From: Nocardia vulneris
GTDB taxonomy: Bacteria > Actinomycetota > Actinomycetes > Mycobacteriales > Mycobacteriaceae
Assembly: GCF_001613425.1 (NCBI RefSeq)
Contig: NZ_BDCI01000041.1
Coordinates: 62,001-126,000 of the forward strand
DNA: 64,000 nucleotides
Reading direction: 5' to 3'
Shown: positions 39,084-47,231 of the stretch, one piece after another
Layout of the letters: the number at the start of each line of letters is the position of its first letter
How positions within the stretch are numbered: position 1 is the first letter of the stretch
Program-made: the position numbers and the translations under genes
The notes under the pieces: model-generated
Told to the model about the DNA's origin: nothing
Database searches by the model: none
What the model saw: only the letters and a program-made list of their open reading frames with translations

Positions 39084-39102
39084 TTAGGTTAGCCTGATCC
39101 AC
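39084..39102. promoter_or_regulatory. Candidate DtxR/IdeR iron box upstream of the AraC gene
   Basis: TTAGGTTAGCCTGATCCAC matches the DtxR/IdeR consensus (TTAGGTTAG-C/G-CTAACCTAA) at 15 of 19 positions, with the left half perfect. It lies just before the start codon, where repressor binding would block transcription. Confidence 0.55.
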
Positions 39103-39240
39103 CTGCCGCGTCGATGACCTCCGCGGCCTCGGCACCGGCCCGCGAGATCTTTTCGGATCTGCCGATCTGTGCAAGCGCCACCACCCCTGACCCGCGCACA
39201 CTCGACCCGTAGCACGGGCTATCGAGTGAGGGAGGTTGCG

Positions 39241-39978
39241 ATGTCGGCAGTTATCGACGTCCGGTCGCTGGTGAAGCGGTATGGGAAAGTGGCCGCGCTG
39301 CGGGGGCTCGATCTGGAGGTGACCGAGGGCGAGGTACACGGCTTCCTCGGCCCGAACGGCGCCGGCAAGACGACGACCATCCGCACGCTGCTCGGTCTGC
39401 TCCGGCACGACGCGGGCGAGGCGAAGGTCTTCGGGTTGGACCCGCGCGCGGACGCGATGGCGATCCATGCCCGGCTCGCGTACGTGCCCGGCGATCTCAA
39501 TCTGTGGCCGTCCCTGACCGGTGGCGAGGTGATCGACATCCTCGGCAGGCTGCGCGGCGGCATCGACCCCGCCCGCCGGGCCGCGCTGATCGAGCGGTTC
39601 GAACTCGACCCGAGCCGGCGCTGCTCGACGTATTCGAAAGGCAACCGGCAGAAGGTCGCGTTGATCGCGGCGTTCGCCGCCGACGTCGAACTGTTCATCC
39701 TCGACGAACCGACCAGCGGCCTGGATCCGCTGATGGAACAGCAGTTCAGCCACTGCATCGAGGAGGCGCGCGACAGCGGGAAAACGGTGCTGCTGTCCAG
39801 TCATATCCTCGGCGAGGTCGAGAAGCTCTGCTCCCGGGTGACGATCATTCGCAGCGGATCGACGGTGCAGACCGTGGGCATGGCCGAGTTGCGCGCCGAA
39901 TCCGGTGCGCAGGCAGTGGAATTGGCGGACTTGTTCCTGCGCCACTATGGCGCCGCGCAGGTGGGGCCGGCGAAATGA
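39241..39978 (+). CDS. ABC transporter ATP-binding protein (drug/antibiotic exporter type)
   Basis: A 245-residue ATPase with Walker A GPNGAGKTTT, the signature region TYSKGNRQKVALIAAF (SKGNRQ instead of LSGGQ, as in many exporters of this branch), and Walker B LFILDEPTSGLD. The ATG at 39241 follows GGGAGG. Its stop overlaps the permease start (ATGA). The pair resembles the Rv1218c-Rv1217c and TnrB-type exporters of antibiotics in actinobacteria. An efflux role for the nearby cluster's product is possible but unproven. Confidence 0.9.
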   Translation: MSAVIDVRSLVKRYGKVAALRGLDLEVTEGEVHGFLGPNGAGKTTTIRTLLGLLRHDAGEAKVFGLDPRADAMAIHARLAYVPGDLNLWPSLTGGEVIDILGRLRGGIDPARRAALIERFELDPSRRCSTYSKGNRQKVALIAAFAADVELFILDEPTSGLDPLMEQQFSHCIEEARDSGKTVLLSSHILGEVEKLCSRVTIIRSGSTVQTVGMAELRAESGAQAVELADLFLRHYGAAQVGPAK

Positions 39979-41549
39979 CGAACCTGACCGTCGCGCTGCG
40001 ACTGAACCTACGATTGAACTATCGCGGTCTGCTCGCCGCGATGGTCGCCGTGATCGGCTGCATGTACGCGGGCGTGCGCGGGCTCGACAAGATGTATCCC
40101 ACGGCTCTGGAGCGTGCGACCTACGCTTCGATCGCGAACACGCTCACCTCGCAGCAAGCGCTGCAGGGCCCGCCGACCGCGCTGAACACGTTGGGCGGTA
40201 TCGCGGCCTTCGAGGTTGGCTGGTACGTGTCGATCGCCGTCGCGCTGGTCAACATCATCGTGGTCGTGCGCAATACCCGGGCGCAGGAGGCGCTGGGGCG
40301 GCTGGAGTTGTTGCGCGCGGGGCGATTCGGTGCGCACGCCAATTCCGTTGCGGTGCTGATTGTTTCCGTCCTCACGAACCTGATCGTCGGCGTCGGCTCC
40401 GCGCTCGCGCTGATCGCGGGCGGCGCCGCGAGCGGGGGAGCGGTCGCGTTCGGCGTCGCTTTCGCCTGTATCGGCATCGTTTTCGCGGCGATCGCGCTCA
40501 TCGCGGCCCAGCTGACCGAGCACGCCCGCGGCGCCTACGGTATCGCGTGCGGTGTGCTGGGGCTGGCCTACGTGCTGCGTGCTCTCGGCGACACCGTCGA
40601 CTCCGATGTGCTGCGGCTGCTGTCCCCGCTGGGCTGGGCGCAGTTCATCCACCCGTTCGGTCAGCTGCAGCTGTGGCCGATCCTGTTGTGCGCGTTGGTC
40701 TCCGGTGCGCTGTTCCTGCTGGCGATCCGGATCGAGCAGATCCGCGACTACGCCGCCGGACTGTTCCGTGCGCCGCCCGGTGCGCCCGCGGCCGGTCCGC
40801 TGACTCGCACCGCGCTCGGCATGGTGGTGCGGGCCCAGCGGGCCGGGCTGGCCATGTGGGTCGCGGCGCTGTTCGGCCTCGGTCTCGGCTTCGGGGCGGC
40901 CGCACACGATGCCGGCGAGGTGGCGCAGGGCACGCAGGGCATGCTGAACCTGCTCGCCGGATTCAACGTCGACGTCGTCGACGGCTTCCTCGCCATGTCG
41001 ACGCTGCTGCTCACCCTCGCGATCGCCGGATCGACCGTCGTCGGCGTGCTCCAGATCCGCAGCGAAGAGCTCGCGGGCCGCGCGGACCTGCTGCTGTCCG
41101 GCACGTTGCCGAAATGGCGTTTCGTCGCCATGCATCTGGCTTATGCGCTGGGCTCCGCGGTCGTGCTGCTGGCAGTCACCGGACTGGGCCTCGGGGCCGC
41201 GCACGCGCTGCGGACCGGCGATCCGGGACAGGTGTCCCGGCTGCTCGGCGCCGCGCTCGCGCAGCTGCCCGCCTGTGTTTTCCTGGCCGGACTCGGCGTG
41301 TTCCTCGTCGGGCTCCTGCCGCGTATCACCTGGCTCGCCTGGGTGGTGCTGGCCGAATCGGCGGTGGTCTCCATCCTCGGTCCGTCCATGAAGCTGTCCG
41401 CGTCAACCATGAATGTTTCTGTGTTCAACCATGTTTCGCACCTTCCCGGAGTGTCGATCGATGCGCGATCGTCGCTGGCGCTGACAGCCGCCGGCGCACT
41501 GCTCGCGCTGCTCGGCGCTGCCGGTTTCGTCCGCAGGGATCTCGATTGA
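39975..41549 (+). CDS. ABC transporter permease, polyketide-antibiotic exporter type
   Basis: A 524-residue integral membrane protein with about 12 hydrophobic segments arranged as two similar halves, as in tetronasin/Rv1217c-type exporter permeases. The ATG at 39975 overlaps the ATPase stop. Segment beginnings include RGLLAAMVAVIGCMYAG, SIAVALVNIIVVVRN and MWVAALFGLGLGFGAAA. It forms the membrane part of the exporter with the preceding ATPase. Cargo is unknown. Confidence 0.88.
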   Translation: MTNLTVALRLNLRLNYRGLLAAMVAVIGCMYAGVRGLDKMYPTALERATYASIANTLTSQQALQGPPTALNTLGGIAAFEVGWYVSIAVALVNIIVVVRNTRAQEALGRLELLRAGRFGAHANSVAVLIVSVLTNLIVGVGSALALIAGGAASGGAVAFGVAFACIGIVFAAIALIAAQLTEHARGAYGIACGVLGLAYVLRALGDTVDSDVLRLLSPLGWAQFIHPFGQLQLWPILLCALVSGALFLLAIRIEQIRDYAAGLFRAPPGAPAAGPLTRTALGMVVRAQRAGLAMWVAALFGLGLGFGAAAHDAGEVAQGTQGMLNLLAGFNVDVVDGFLAMSTLLLTLAIAGSTVVGVLQIRSEELAGRADLLLSGTLPKWRFVAMHLAYALGSAVVLLAVTGLGLGAAHALRTGDPGQVSRLLGAALAQLPACVFLAGLGVFLVGLLPRITWLAWVVLAESAVVSILGPSMKLSASTMNVSVFNHVSHLPGVSIDARSSLALTAAGALLALLGAAGFVRRDLD

Positions 41550-41568
41550 TCCCGTCAGAGGAGCAGTT

Positions 41569-42042
41569 GTGTCCGAATACGCTTCGATCCCGAGTTACCG
41601 TTCCATCATCGTCGGCATCGACGGCACGCCACGATCCTTACGCACCGTGGAGACCGCCGCCCGATTAGCCAGGGACGCGCACGCCACCCTGACGGTGACC
41701 TGCGCCTACCCGGAACTCCCGCCGACCGAGCGGGCCATGATCAACGACCTGCTCGACTCCGACAGCTACAGCGTGCTGCCCGCCGCGGCCGTCGACGAAC
41801 TGCTGAAGCACGCCGCCGCGCACGTCGACGACCAGGGCAGCGAACCAGCCGTCCAGTACGCGGTGCGCGGCGGGCCGGCCGAGGCGCTGCTCTCGATCGC
41901 CAACCACGTCAGCGCGGACCTGATCGTCGTCGGCAGCGGCGACTTCGCCTCGCCGTTCGGGCGTTTCCTGCGAGCCTTCCCCGCCGAGATCGCCCGCCGG
42001 GCGCACTCCGACGTGCTGATCATCAAATCCGCCAACCCGTGA
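41569..42042 (+). CDS. Universal stress protein (UspA family)
   Basis: A 157-residue single-domain USP with the opening beta strand SIIVGIDGTPRSLRTVETAARLA and a C-terminal ATP-loop-like segment VVGSGDFASPFGRFLRAFPAEIARRAHSDVLII. The loop departs somewhat from the classical GxxGx9GS, so ATP binding is likely but not certain. GTG start at 41569 with AGAGGAG upstream. It follows the exporter permease by 19 bases and may be co-transcribed. Confidence 0.88.
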   Translation: MSEYASIPSYRSIIVGIDGTPRSLRTVETAARLARDAHATLTVTCAYPELPPTERAMINDLLDSDSYSVLPAAAVDELLKHAAAHVDDQGSEPAVQYAVRGGPAEALLSIANHVSADLIVVGSGDFASPFGRFLRAFPAEIARRAHSDVLIIKSANP

Positions 42043-42047
42043 AGCGC

Positions 42048-42110
42048 AGTCCGCCGCCGCGGCCACGGTAGTCTCGGAGCCTGGATTTCCGGCGCCGACG
42101 GCGGCGGACT
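42048..42110. repeat. 12-bp perfect inverted repeat between the stress protein and gluconate kinase genes
   Basis: AGTCCGCCGCCG (42048-42059) and CGGCGGCGGACT (42099-42110) are exact reverse complements with a 39-base spacer, filling most of the 86-base gap. It could be a terminator with a large loop or a leader structure in the gluconate kinase message. Confidence 0.4.
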
Positions 42111-42128
42111 CGACGCTGAGGAGCCGAT

Positions 42129-42650
42129 GTGCCGCAACGACCCGAATTGCCGATCGTGGTGGTGATGGGGGTGTCGGGTTCCGGCAAATCGACCGTCGGG
42201 CGGGAACTCGCCGCGACCCTGGACGTGCCCTACGCCGAAGGCGACGAATTCCATCCCGCCGCGAATGTCGCCAAGATGGCGGCCGGTATTCCGCTCGACG
42301 ACGCGGACCGAGCGCCGTGGCTGGACGCCGTCGCGGCGTGGCTGGCCGAGCATGTCGACCGCGGCGGCGTCATCACCTGCTCGGCCCTGAAACGCGCCTA
42401 CCGCGACCGCCTCCGCGCCGCCGCCCCCACGGCATTCTTCCTGCACCTGTCCGCCTCCCGCGCGGAACTCACCCACCGAATGACCGAGCGCAGCGGACAT
42501 TTCATGCCCGCCAGCCTCCTCGACTCCCAACTCGCCACCCTCGAACCCTTGGGCGCCGACGAGCGCGGCACCGTGGTCGACGCAACCCGCCCCGCCGGCG
42601 AACTGGCCCGAACGTGTGCCGCAGCACTGCGCGACGACACGTCCGCCTGA
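42129..42650 (+). CDS. gntK: Gluconokinase
   Basis: A 173-residue P-loop kinase that would phosphorylate D-gluconate to 6-phosphogluconate. Walker A is GVSGSGKST (14-22), followed by the gluconate kinase landmarks EGDEFHPAANVAKM, ITCSALKRAYRDRLR and GHFMPASLLDSQLATLEPL. GTG start with GAGGAG upstream. No gluconate permease or dehydratase is adjacent; the sugar dehydrogenase at 20.1-21.3 kb could supply gluconate, but the genes are not linked. Confidence 0.92.
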   Translation: MPQRPELPIVVVMGVSGSGKSTVGRELAATLDVPYAEGDEFHPAANVAKMAAGIPLDDADRAPWLDAVAAWLAEHVDRGGVITCSALKRAYRDRLRAAAPTAFFLHLSASRAELTHRMTERSGHFMPASLLDSQLATLEPLGADERGTVVDATRPAGELARTCAAALRDDTSA

Positions 42651-42667
42651 AGCGCCCCAGTCCGCAT

Positions 42668-43036
42668 CTACTCCGTACCAGGTTGCGCGCCTTCGCGTTC
42701 AGCGAGGTAACGATCGAGCAGGTCGAACAGCACTCTGACGGCGCGGGCGTCCTGGTCCGCGGTGCGGGCCGTCGCTCGGGTTGCCTCGTATTCTTCTGTA
42801 GTGAGGGCGATTTGGCGTACCTGGCTGCTCCAACCCAGGTTCGGTGCGACCGGATAGTTCGCGATCAGCCAGTCCCGCCACTCGGATAGTCCGCGACCGC
42901 CGTGTCGGACCGCGCCCTGGTCATATCCCAGGAGGAAGTTCGACACCGCCTCCACGGTCACGCGCCCGACATACATGCCAGGTCGTTTCGCGACTTCGGC
43001 GAAGAACTTCCGCTCCGAGATATCCGACCGATGCAC
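42668..43036 (-). CDS. Hypothetical protein with an RPGMYVG motif
   Basis: A 122-residue soluble protein with no recognised function. The segment KRPGMYVGRVTVEAVSNFLLGYDQG followed by SEWRDWLIANY is shared in style with small uncharacterised proteins that open with RPxMYxG and a following GYxxG-type stretch, sometimes found as immunity-like genes; no toxin gene is visible next to it. GTG start with AAAGGA seven bases upstream. It converges on gntK. Confidence 0.65.
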   Translation of the reverse strand: MHRSDISERKFFAEVAKRPGMYVGRVTVEAVSNFLLGYDQGAVRHGGRGLSEWRDWLIANYPVAPNLGWSSQVRQIALTTEEYEATRATARTADQDARAVRVLFDLLDRYLAEREGAQPGTE

Positions 43037-43122
43037 ATCGACATCCTTTCGTATCCGAGGTGGAGAATCGAGCAGATATCAGGCGTCCGTGGATATTTCG
43101 CAGGCCGCGAGCGGGCGGGAGC

Positions 43123-43965
43123 TCACGGGGTCGTGCGTTCGACGGCGTAGAGGGTGTGTTTGCCGTGCAGGCCTTTCAGTTCTACTTCGCGGTGGGCTAC
43201 GACGGTGATGTCGGGTTCGTCGGTGACGGCGTCGCGGACGGGTTCGCTGATGAGGATTTCGCCGCCGGCGGCTTGGCCGGCGACGCGCGCCGCCATGGCG
43301 ACGTTGCGGCCGAAGAGGTCGTCGCCGCGGCGCACCGAGGTGCCCATGTGGATGCCGATGCGGACTCGAACACGTTCGCGCCCACTGAGTTTGCCGCCGT
43401 TGCCGAGCGCGTGCTGCACGTCCAAGCCGCAGCGCACCGCTTGTTCGGGCTCGGCGAACGCGATCATGAAACCGTCGCCCTGGCTCTTCACGATGTGCCC
43501 GTCGTGTTTGCTCACGAACTTGCGGATCAGCCGGTCGTGCCGGTCGAGCAGTTTCACCCACGCCTGGTCGCCGAGGCGCTCGTTGAGCGCGGTGGATCCT
43601 TCGATATCGGAGAAGGTGATCACCACGTGCCCGTCGGGCGTCAGCCGCGCCAGATCCGGTCGCTCGACCTGCGCCCACCCCGCCAGGTCTTCGATCGAGG
43701 TGAGGACGGCGCCGCGGAACCCCTTCTTGCGCAACAGGTTCGCCGTGTCCCACACCGTCTTGACGGCTTCGCGCCCGCTGATCCGCAGCAGCTGCCTGGC
43801 CTCGATCTTGCGGTGCAGTTCGTCGAGTTCGCGCTGCCTGCGCCGCAGCAGCACGAACAGCACGACCAGACCGGCAGCTTCGAGTGCGGCGACAACCGCG
43901 AGGACGAGCTCGATAATCATGGGATCCGTCGCAGGGGAGTGGTCGGCAAGATCGAGTCCGACCAT
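43123..43965 (-). CDS. Class III nucleotidyl (adenylate/guanylate) cyclase, membrane-anchored
   Basis: A 280-residue protein with one N-terminal hydrophobic segment (IIELVLAVVAALEAAGLVVLFVLL, about 17-40), a linker, and a class III cyclase catalytic domain. Metal-binding Asp120 (TFSDIEGST) and Asp164 (KSQGDGF), the purine-specifying Lys160 and the GRNVAMAARVA segment with transition-state Asn and Arg are present, so it should be active, probably as an adenylate cyclase. The ATG at 43920 (MIIELVL) is an equally good start; neither has a clear ribosome binding site. No regulatory HAMP or CHASE domain is seen. Confidence 0.88.
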   Translation of the reverse strand: MVGLDLADHSPATDPMIIELVLAVVAALEAAGLVVLFVLLRRRQRELDELHRKIEARQLLRISGREAVKTVWDTANLLRKKGFRGAVLTSIEDLAGWAQVERPDLARLTPDGHVVITFSDIEGSTALNERLGDQAWVKLLDRHDRLIRKFVSKHDGHIVKSQGDGFMIAFAEPEQAVRCGLDVQHALGNGGKLSGRERVRVRIGIHMGTSVRRGDDLFGRNVAMAARVAGQAAGGEILISEPVRDAVTDEPDITVVAHREVELKGLHGKHTLYAVERTTP

Positions 43966-44005
43966 AGCCGACCGGTATGCCGCGTGGGCACCCCGCGACC
44001 GCCGA

Positions 44006-44470
44006 TCAACTGTCTTGGTTCGCGACCTGCCGCTCAGTGGGTTCGCTCAGCTCCACCCGGGTCGGATTGTCCCGTCTGACCCGCACCCGTGGCGTTCTCC
44101 CGGAATTGCGGAACCCGAGCCAGAGATCGGCGAACAGTTCCTCGGTGAGCAGCGGGCGTGCGGCGATCATCAAGCGCTTCGCGTAGTCGTGCTGAGCGAT
44201 CGCGATATCCCGGATCACCTGAACCTGACTGGACACGAAATATCCGAGCGCACTGGAGGATTCGTGGTCGGCCGGTCCCGTGACGGCAGGCTCGGCGCCG
44301 AGCCCGAGCGCGCGCACGACCCGCTCCACCGCGACCACGCTCGCATTCTCGAAGCCCACCCGCGACTCGAGCATGCGCACCTCGAACGCCATCAACCGAT
44401 CGATGGCGTTGTGCCAGACCGTGGTTCGGTCCGCACGACCCGGATCCTGCAGCGCAAACCCCACATTCAT
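44006..44470 (-). CDS. Hypothetical helical protein, possibly iron-regulated
   Basis: A 154-residue protein of unknown family, predicted mainly alpha-helical, with repeated amphipathic stretches (DRLMAFEVRMLESRVGFENASVVAV; SSQVQVIRDIAIAQHDYAKRLMIA) that recall phasin-like surface proteins, though not enough for a call. Directly upstream of its ATG is a 15/19 match to the DtxR/IdeR box. The box abuts the start codon, suggesting a leaderless or nearly leaderless transcript repressed by iron. No classical ribosome binding site is visible. Confidence 0.7.
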   Translation of the reverse strand: MNVGFALQDPGRADRTTVWHNAIDRLMAFEVRMLESRVGFENASVVAVERVVRALGLGAEPAVTGPADHESSSALGYFVSSQVQVIRDIAIAQHDYAKRLMIAARPLLTEELFADLWLGFRNSGRTPRVRVRRDNPTRVELSEPTERQVANQDS

Positions 44471-44471
44471 A

Positions 44472-44490
44472 TTAGGTAAGGCTACAGTAA
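44472..44490. promoter_or_regulatory. Candidate DtxR/IdeR iron box upstream of the 154-residue hypothetical gene
   Basis: TTAGGTAAGGCTACAGTAA agrees with the DtxR/IdeR consensus at 15 of 19 positions and begins one base upstream of the start codon of the minus-strand gene. Confidence 0.58.
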
Positions 44491-44524
44491 TTTTCCGCCG
44501 GATCGGTGCGGGAATGGGGTGGGC

Positions 44525-45742
44525 TCAGATCATGGCGCGGTGGATGCCTTGGGGTTCGCCGCCTAGTTGGGTGAGGGCGGAGGAGTGGAAGATCGAGCCG
44601 GGGACGTGGATGGCGTGGGCGAGGCCCGCGTGCGCGTCGCGCCAGAAACGTTGCAGGGGCGTTTTCATCTGTAGCGCACCGCCGCCGGAGCGGGCGAAGA
44701 TCTCGTCGACGGCCCGGACCGCGCGCCAGGCCGCGGCGGTCTGCGTGCGGCGGCCGATCGCCCGCAGTTCGAAGCTCACCTCGCGTCCCTGCTCGACCAT
44801 GTCCCAGAACCGGTCCACGGTTTCCAGGAGCGCGGCCCGCGACGCCGCGATCTCGGCGGCCGCGTCGCCGATCGCGTACAGCACGTACGGATCGTCCTTG
44901 ATCGGGACGCCGGTGATCGCCACCCGAGACTGCTGCGCGGCGATATGGCAGGCCAGCGCGCCCTCGGCGATGCCGATGAGCGAGGAGGTGATGCCCAGCG
45001 GGAAAATGCACGAGAACGGGAAGTTGTAGAGCGTCTCGCTGCGCCCCGCGTCCTTGGGGGCGGTGCCGTCGAATACCTTGGCGGCGTCGATGGTCCGGTA
45101 GGCAGGGACGAACGCGTCCTCGACGATCAGGTCTTTGCTGCCGGTGCCGCGCAGCCCGACGACATCCCAACTGTCCTGGTCGATGTCGTAATCGCTGCGG
45201 GGCAACAGCACGTGCAGTATCTGCGGCGGCAGCACCCGCTTGCCGTCCGGATCGCCGACCGCGGCACCGATCATCACCCACTGGCAGTGATCGGTGCCGG
45301 AGGAGAACGACCATCGGCCGCTGAGCCGGTATCCGCCGTCGGTCGGCGTCGCGACCCCCATCGGCGCGTACGGCGACGCCATCCAGGTGTCCGGATCCTT
45401 GGCCCAGACCTCGTCCTGCGCCTTGGGGTCGAAGAAGGCGAGTTCCCACGGGTGCACACCGACGATGCCGGTGACCCAGCCGGTCGCGCCGTCCATCGCG
45501 CCGATCGCCATGGTGGTCTCGGCGAATTCGCGCGGGTGCACCTCCAGTCCGCCGTGCTGCTTCGGCTGCAGCATGCGGATCGCCCCGGTCTCGCGCAGCC
45601 GCTTGGCCGACGAATCGGTCAAGCGCATGAGCTTGTCGCCGTCGGCGCCTGCCGCCCGGATCTCGTCCGCGTACTGCTCGATGCGCTCCAGTACCTTCCC
45701 CACGGCGCTCCCCGTCCCATCCGTCGAACCGACCATGCTCAT
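44525..45742 (-). CDS. HsaA-like flavin-dependent monooxygenase (acyl-CoA dehydrogenase fold)
   Basis: About 405 residues, matching the group D flavin monooxygenases typified by HsaA, which hydroxylates the phenolic ring in sterol catabolism. Shared segments are ATGWVTGIVGVHPWELAFFD, SPYAPMGV, VVGLRGTGSKDLIVEDAFVP and PLQRFWRDAHAG. Like HsaA it would need a separate flavin reductase, which is not adjacent. The ATG at 45742 or 45736 is plausible. A KstR-type motif lies six bases upstream, so steroid or cholesterol induction is likely. The C-terminus differs from HsaA, suggesting a paralogue with its own substrate. Confidence 0.86.
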   Translation of the reverse strand: MSMVGSTDGTGSAVGKVLERIEQYADEIRAAGADGDKLMRLTDSSAKRLRETGAIRMLQPKQHGGLEVHPREFAETTMAIGAMDGATGWVTGIVGVHPWELAFFDPKAQDEVWAKDPDTWMASPYAPMGVATPTDGGYRLSGRWSFSSGTDHCQWVMIGAAVGDPDGKRVLPPQILHVLLPRSDYDIDQDSWDVVGLRGTGSKDLIVEDAFVPAYRTIDAAKVFDGTAPKDAGRSETLYNFPFSCIFPLGITSSLIGIAEGALACHIAAQQSRVAITGVPIKDDPYVLYAIGDAAAEIAASRAALLETVDRFWDMVEQGREVSFELRAIGRRTQTAAAWRAVRAVDEIFARSGGGALQMKTPLQRFWRDAHAGLAHAIHVPGSIFHSSALTQLGGEPQGIHRAMI

Positions 45743-45747
45743 CAAAG

Positions 45748-45761
45748 TAGAACATGTTTCA
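45748..45761. promoter_or_regulatory. KstR-type operator
   Basis: TAGAACATGTTTCA fits the published KstR consensus TnnAACnnGTTnnA at every fixed position. It sits six bases upstream of the monooxygenase start. Confidence 0.62.
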
Positions 45762-45787
45762 GTTCGGCGGAGCGGAACGGGCCGCGC

Positions 45788-46351
45788 TCAGGAAACCGCG
45801 ACGAGCTCCTCGGCGATCGCCCGGCAGAAATCATCGAGGTCGCCCGGATTACGCGACGTGATCAGCAGCCAGCCGTTCTCCGGCGAGCGCACCACCGGCT
45901 CGTCCACCCAGCGGCCGCCCGCGTTGGTCACATCGGTGCGCAGGGACGAGTACGAGGTCAGCGTTTTGTCCGGCGTGAGTTCCGCCTCGACGAGCAGCCA
46001 CGGCCCGTGACAGATCGCGGCGATCGGCTTGCCGGCCGCGGCGAACTCCTTGGCCAGTTCGACCGCGCGGCCCTCGGCCCGCAGTTTGTCCGCGTTGACC
46101 GTGCCGCCGGGCACCACCAGCACATCGAAATCGTCGGCCGACACCTCCGACAGCGCGGCGTCCGGTCGCACGGTTTCGTCCTTCTCCGTGTCGTGCTGGA
46201 AGGTCTGCACCTCGTCGGTCTCCGGCGCCGCGTGCACCACGCTCGCGCCCTTGCCTTTGAGTTGCTCCAGCGGAACGAGCAGTTCGTCCCGCTCCACACC
46301 GGTGTTCGAGGTGATGACCAGTACGCGCGTTCCGTTCAGGTCGTCCGGCAT
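45788..46351 (-). CDS. DJ-1/PfpI family protein
   Basis: A 187-residue type 1 glutamine amidotransferase-like protein with the nucleophile elbow AAICHGPWLL (Cys114, His115) and the conserved N-terminal Glu region (GVERDEL). Members act as deglycases, chaperones or proteases, often in stress responses; which one applies is not readable. The neighbours do not narrow it. Confidence 0.9.
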   Translation of the reverse strand: MPDDLNGTRVLVITSNTGVERDELLVPLEQLKGKGASVVHAAPETDEVQTFQHDTEKDETVRPDAALSEVSADDFDVLVVPGGTVNADKLRAEGRAVELAKEFAAAGKPIAAICHGPWLLVEAELTPDKTLTSYSSLRTDVTNAGGRWVDEPVVRSPENGWLLITSRNPGDLDDFCRAIAEELVAVS

Positions 46352-46424
46352 CTGACACTCCTTCCGTCGTCGGGCCCCCGTCTAGGCGTGCCGCGAAACG
46401 GAAAAGCTAAACATCGGACGGCGG

Positions 46425-47222
46425 CTACGGCGACGCCGGACACGTCCCGCCGGACAGCACCGGCACGCAGACGCCGGAGGTGTCGGAGATCAGCAGGCCC
46501 GCGCCGAGCACCAGCGAGCCCACCGCGATCACCCCGAACAAGCCCACCCACAGCAGCCCCGGCAGGTGGGTCAGCCGGGCGAGCTGGTCGGCGTCGGAGG
46601 CGACGTCCTGCTGATGCCGGCTGCGCAACTGCCGCGAACGGCCCCGCTGCAATTCGAGCACCGGCCGCGCCCCGGCGAACAACAGGAACCACGCGCCGAG
46701 ATATGCGAAACCTGCTTGCAGCGTGTCGGTTCCGAACCAGGACACCGCGAAAACGGTGGCGCCCACCGCGAAAACGGTGAGCATGCCGTAGATGTTGCGG
46801 GTCATGATCAGCACACCGGCCAGCAGGACGATCGCGGTCCACAGCATCAGGGTGATCCGGCTGGCGCCGAGCAGCGCGGCGAAGCCGAGGCCGAGCAGCG
46901 GCGGCGCGGGATAGCCCGCCATCGTCGTCAGAATCATGCCGAGCCCGTATGGTTTTCCGCTGGACACGGTGAGACCCGAAGTGTCCGAATGCAATCGGAT
47001 GCTGTTCAGCTTGCGGCCGGTGAGCAGCGCGACGAGCGCGTGCCCGCCCTCGTGCGCGATGGTGACGATGTTGCGGGTGAACCGCCATAGCGGCGTGTAG
47101 CCGACCAGAACCAGGGCCACCACGGCGGCGCCGGCGACCAGCCACCACGGCGGCTGGGCTTGGGTTGTCGTCAGGCGGTCGGCGATGGAGCTGCCACGCT
47201 CGACCCATTCGGCTCTGTCCAC
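46425..47222 (-). CDS. M50 family (site-2 protease-like) membrane metallopeptidase
   Basis: A 265-residue integral membrane protein. The zinc motif HExxH is His57-Glu58-Gly-Gly-His61 in IAHEGGHALVAL within the second hydrophobic region; further membrane segments follow (MILTTMAGYPAPPLLGLGFAAL, LMLWTAIVLLAGVLI, FAVGATVFAVSWF) and a last one near the C-terminus. It resembles the M50B-like proteins common in actinobacteria, whose substrates are mostly unknown. It lies nine bases after the acyl-CoA ligase gene on the same strand and could be co-transcribed. Confidence 0.85.
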   Translation of the reverse strand: MDRAEWVERGSSIADRLTTTQAQPPWWLVAGAAVVALVLVGYTPLWRFTRNIVTIAHEGGHALVALLTGRKLNSIRLHSDTSGLTVSSGKPYGLGMILTTMAGYPAPPLLGLGFAALLGASRITLMLWTAIVLLAGVLIMTRNIYGMLTVFAVGATVFAVSWFGTDTLQAGFAYLGAWFLLFAGARPVLELQRGRSRQLRSRHQQDVASDADQLARLTHLPGLLWVGLFGVIAVGSLVLGAGLLISDTSGVCVPVLSGGTCPASP

Positions 47223-47231
47223 CGGGGCACC

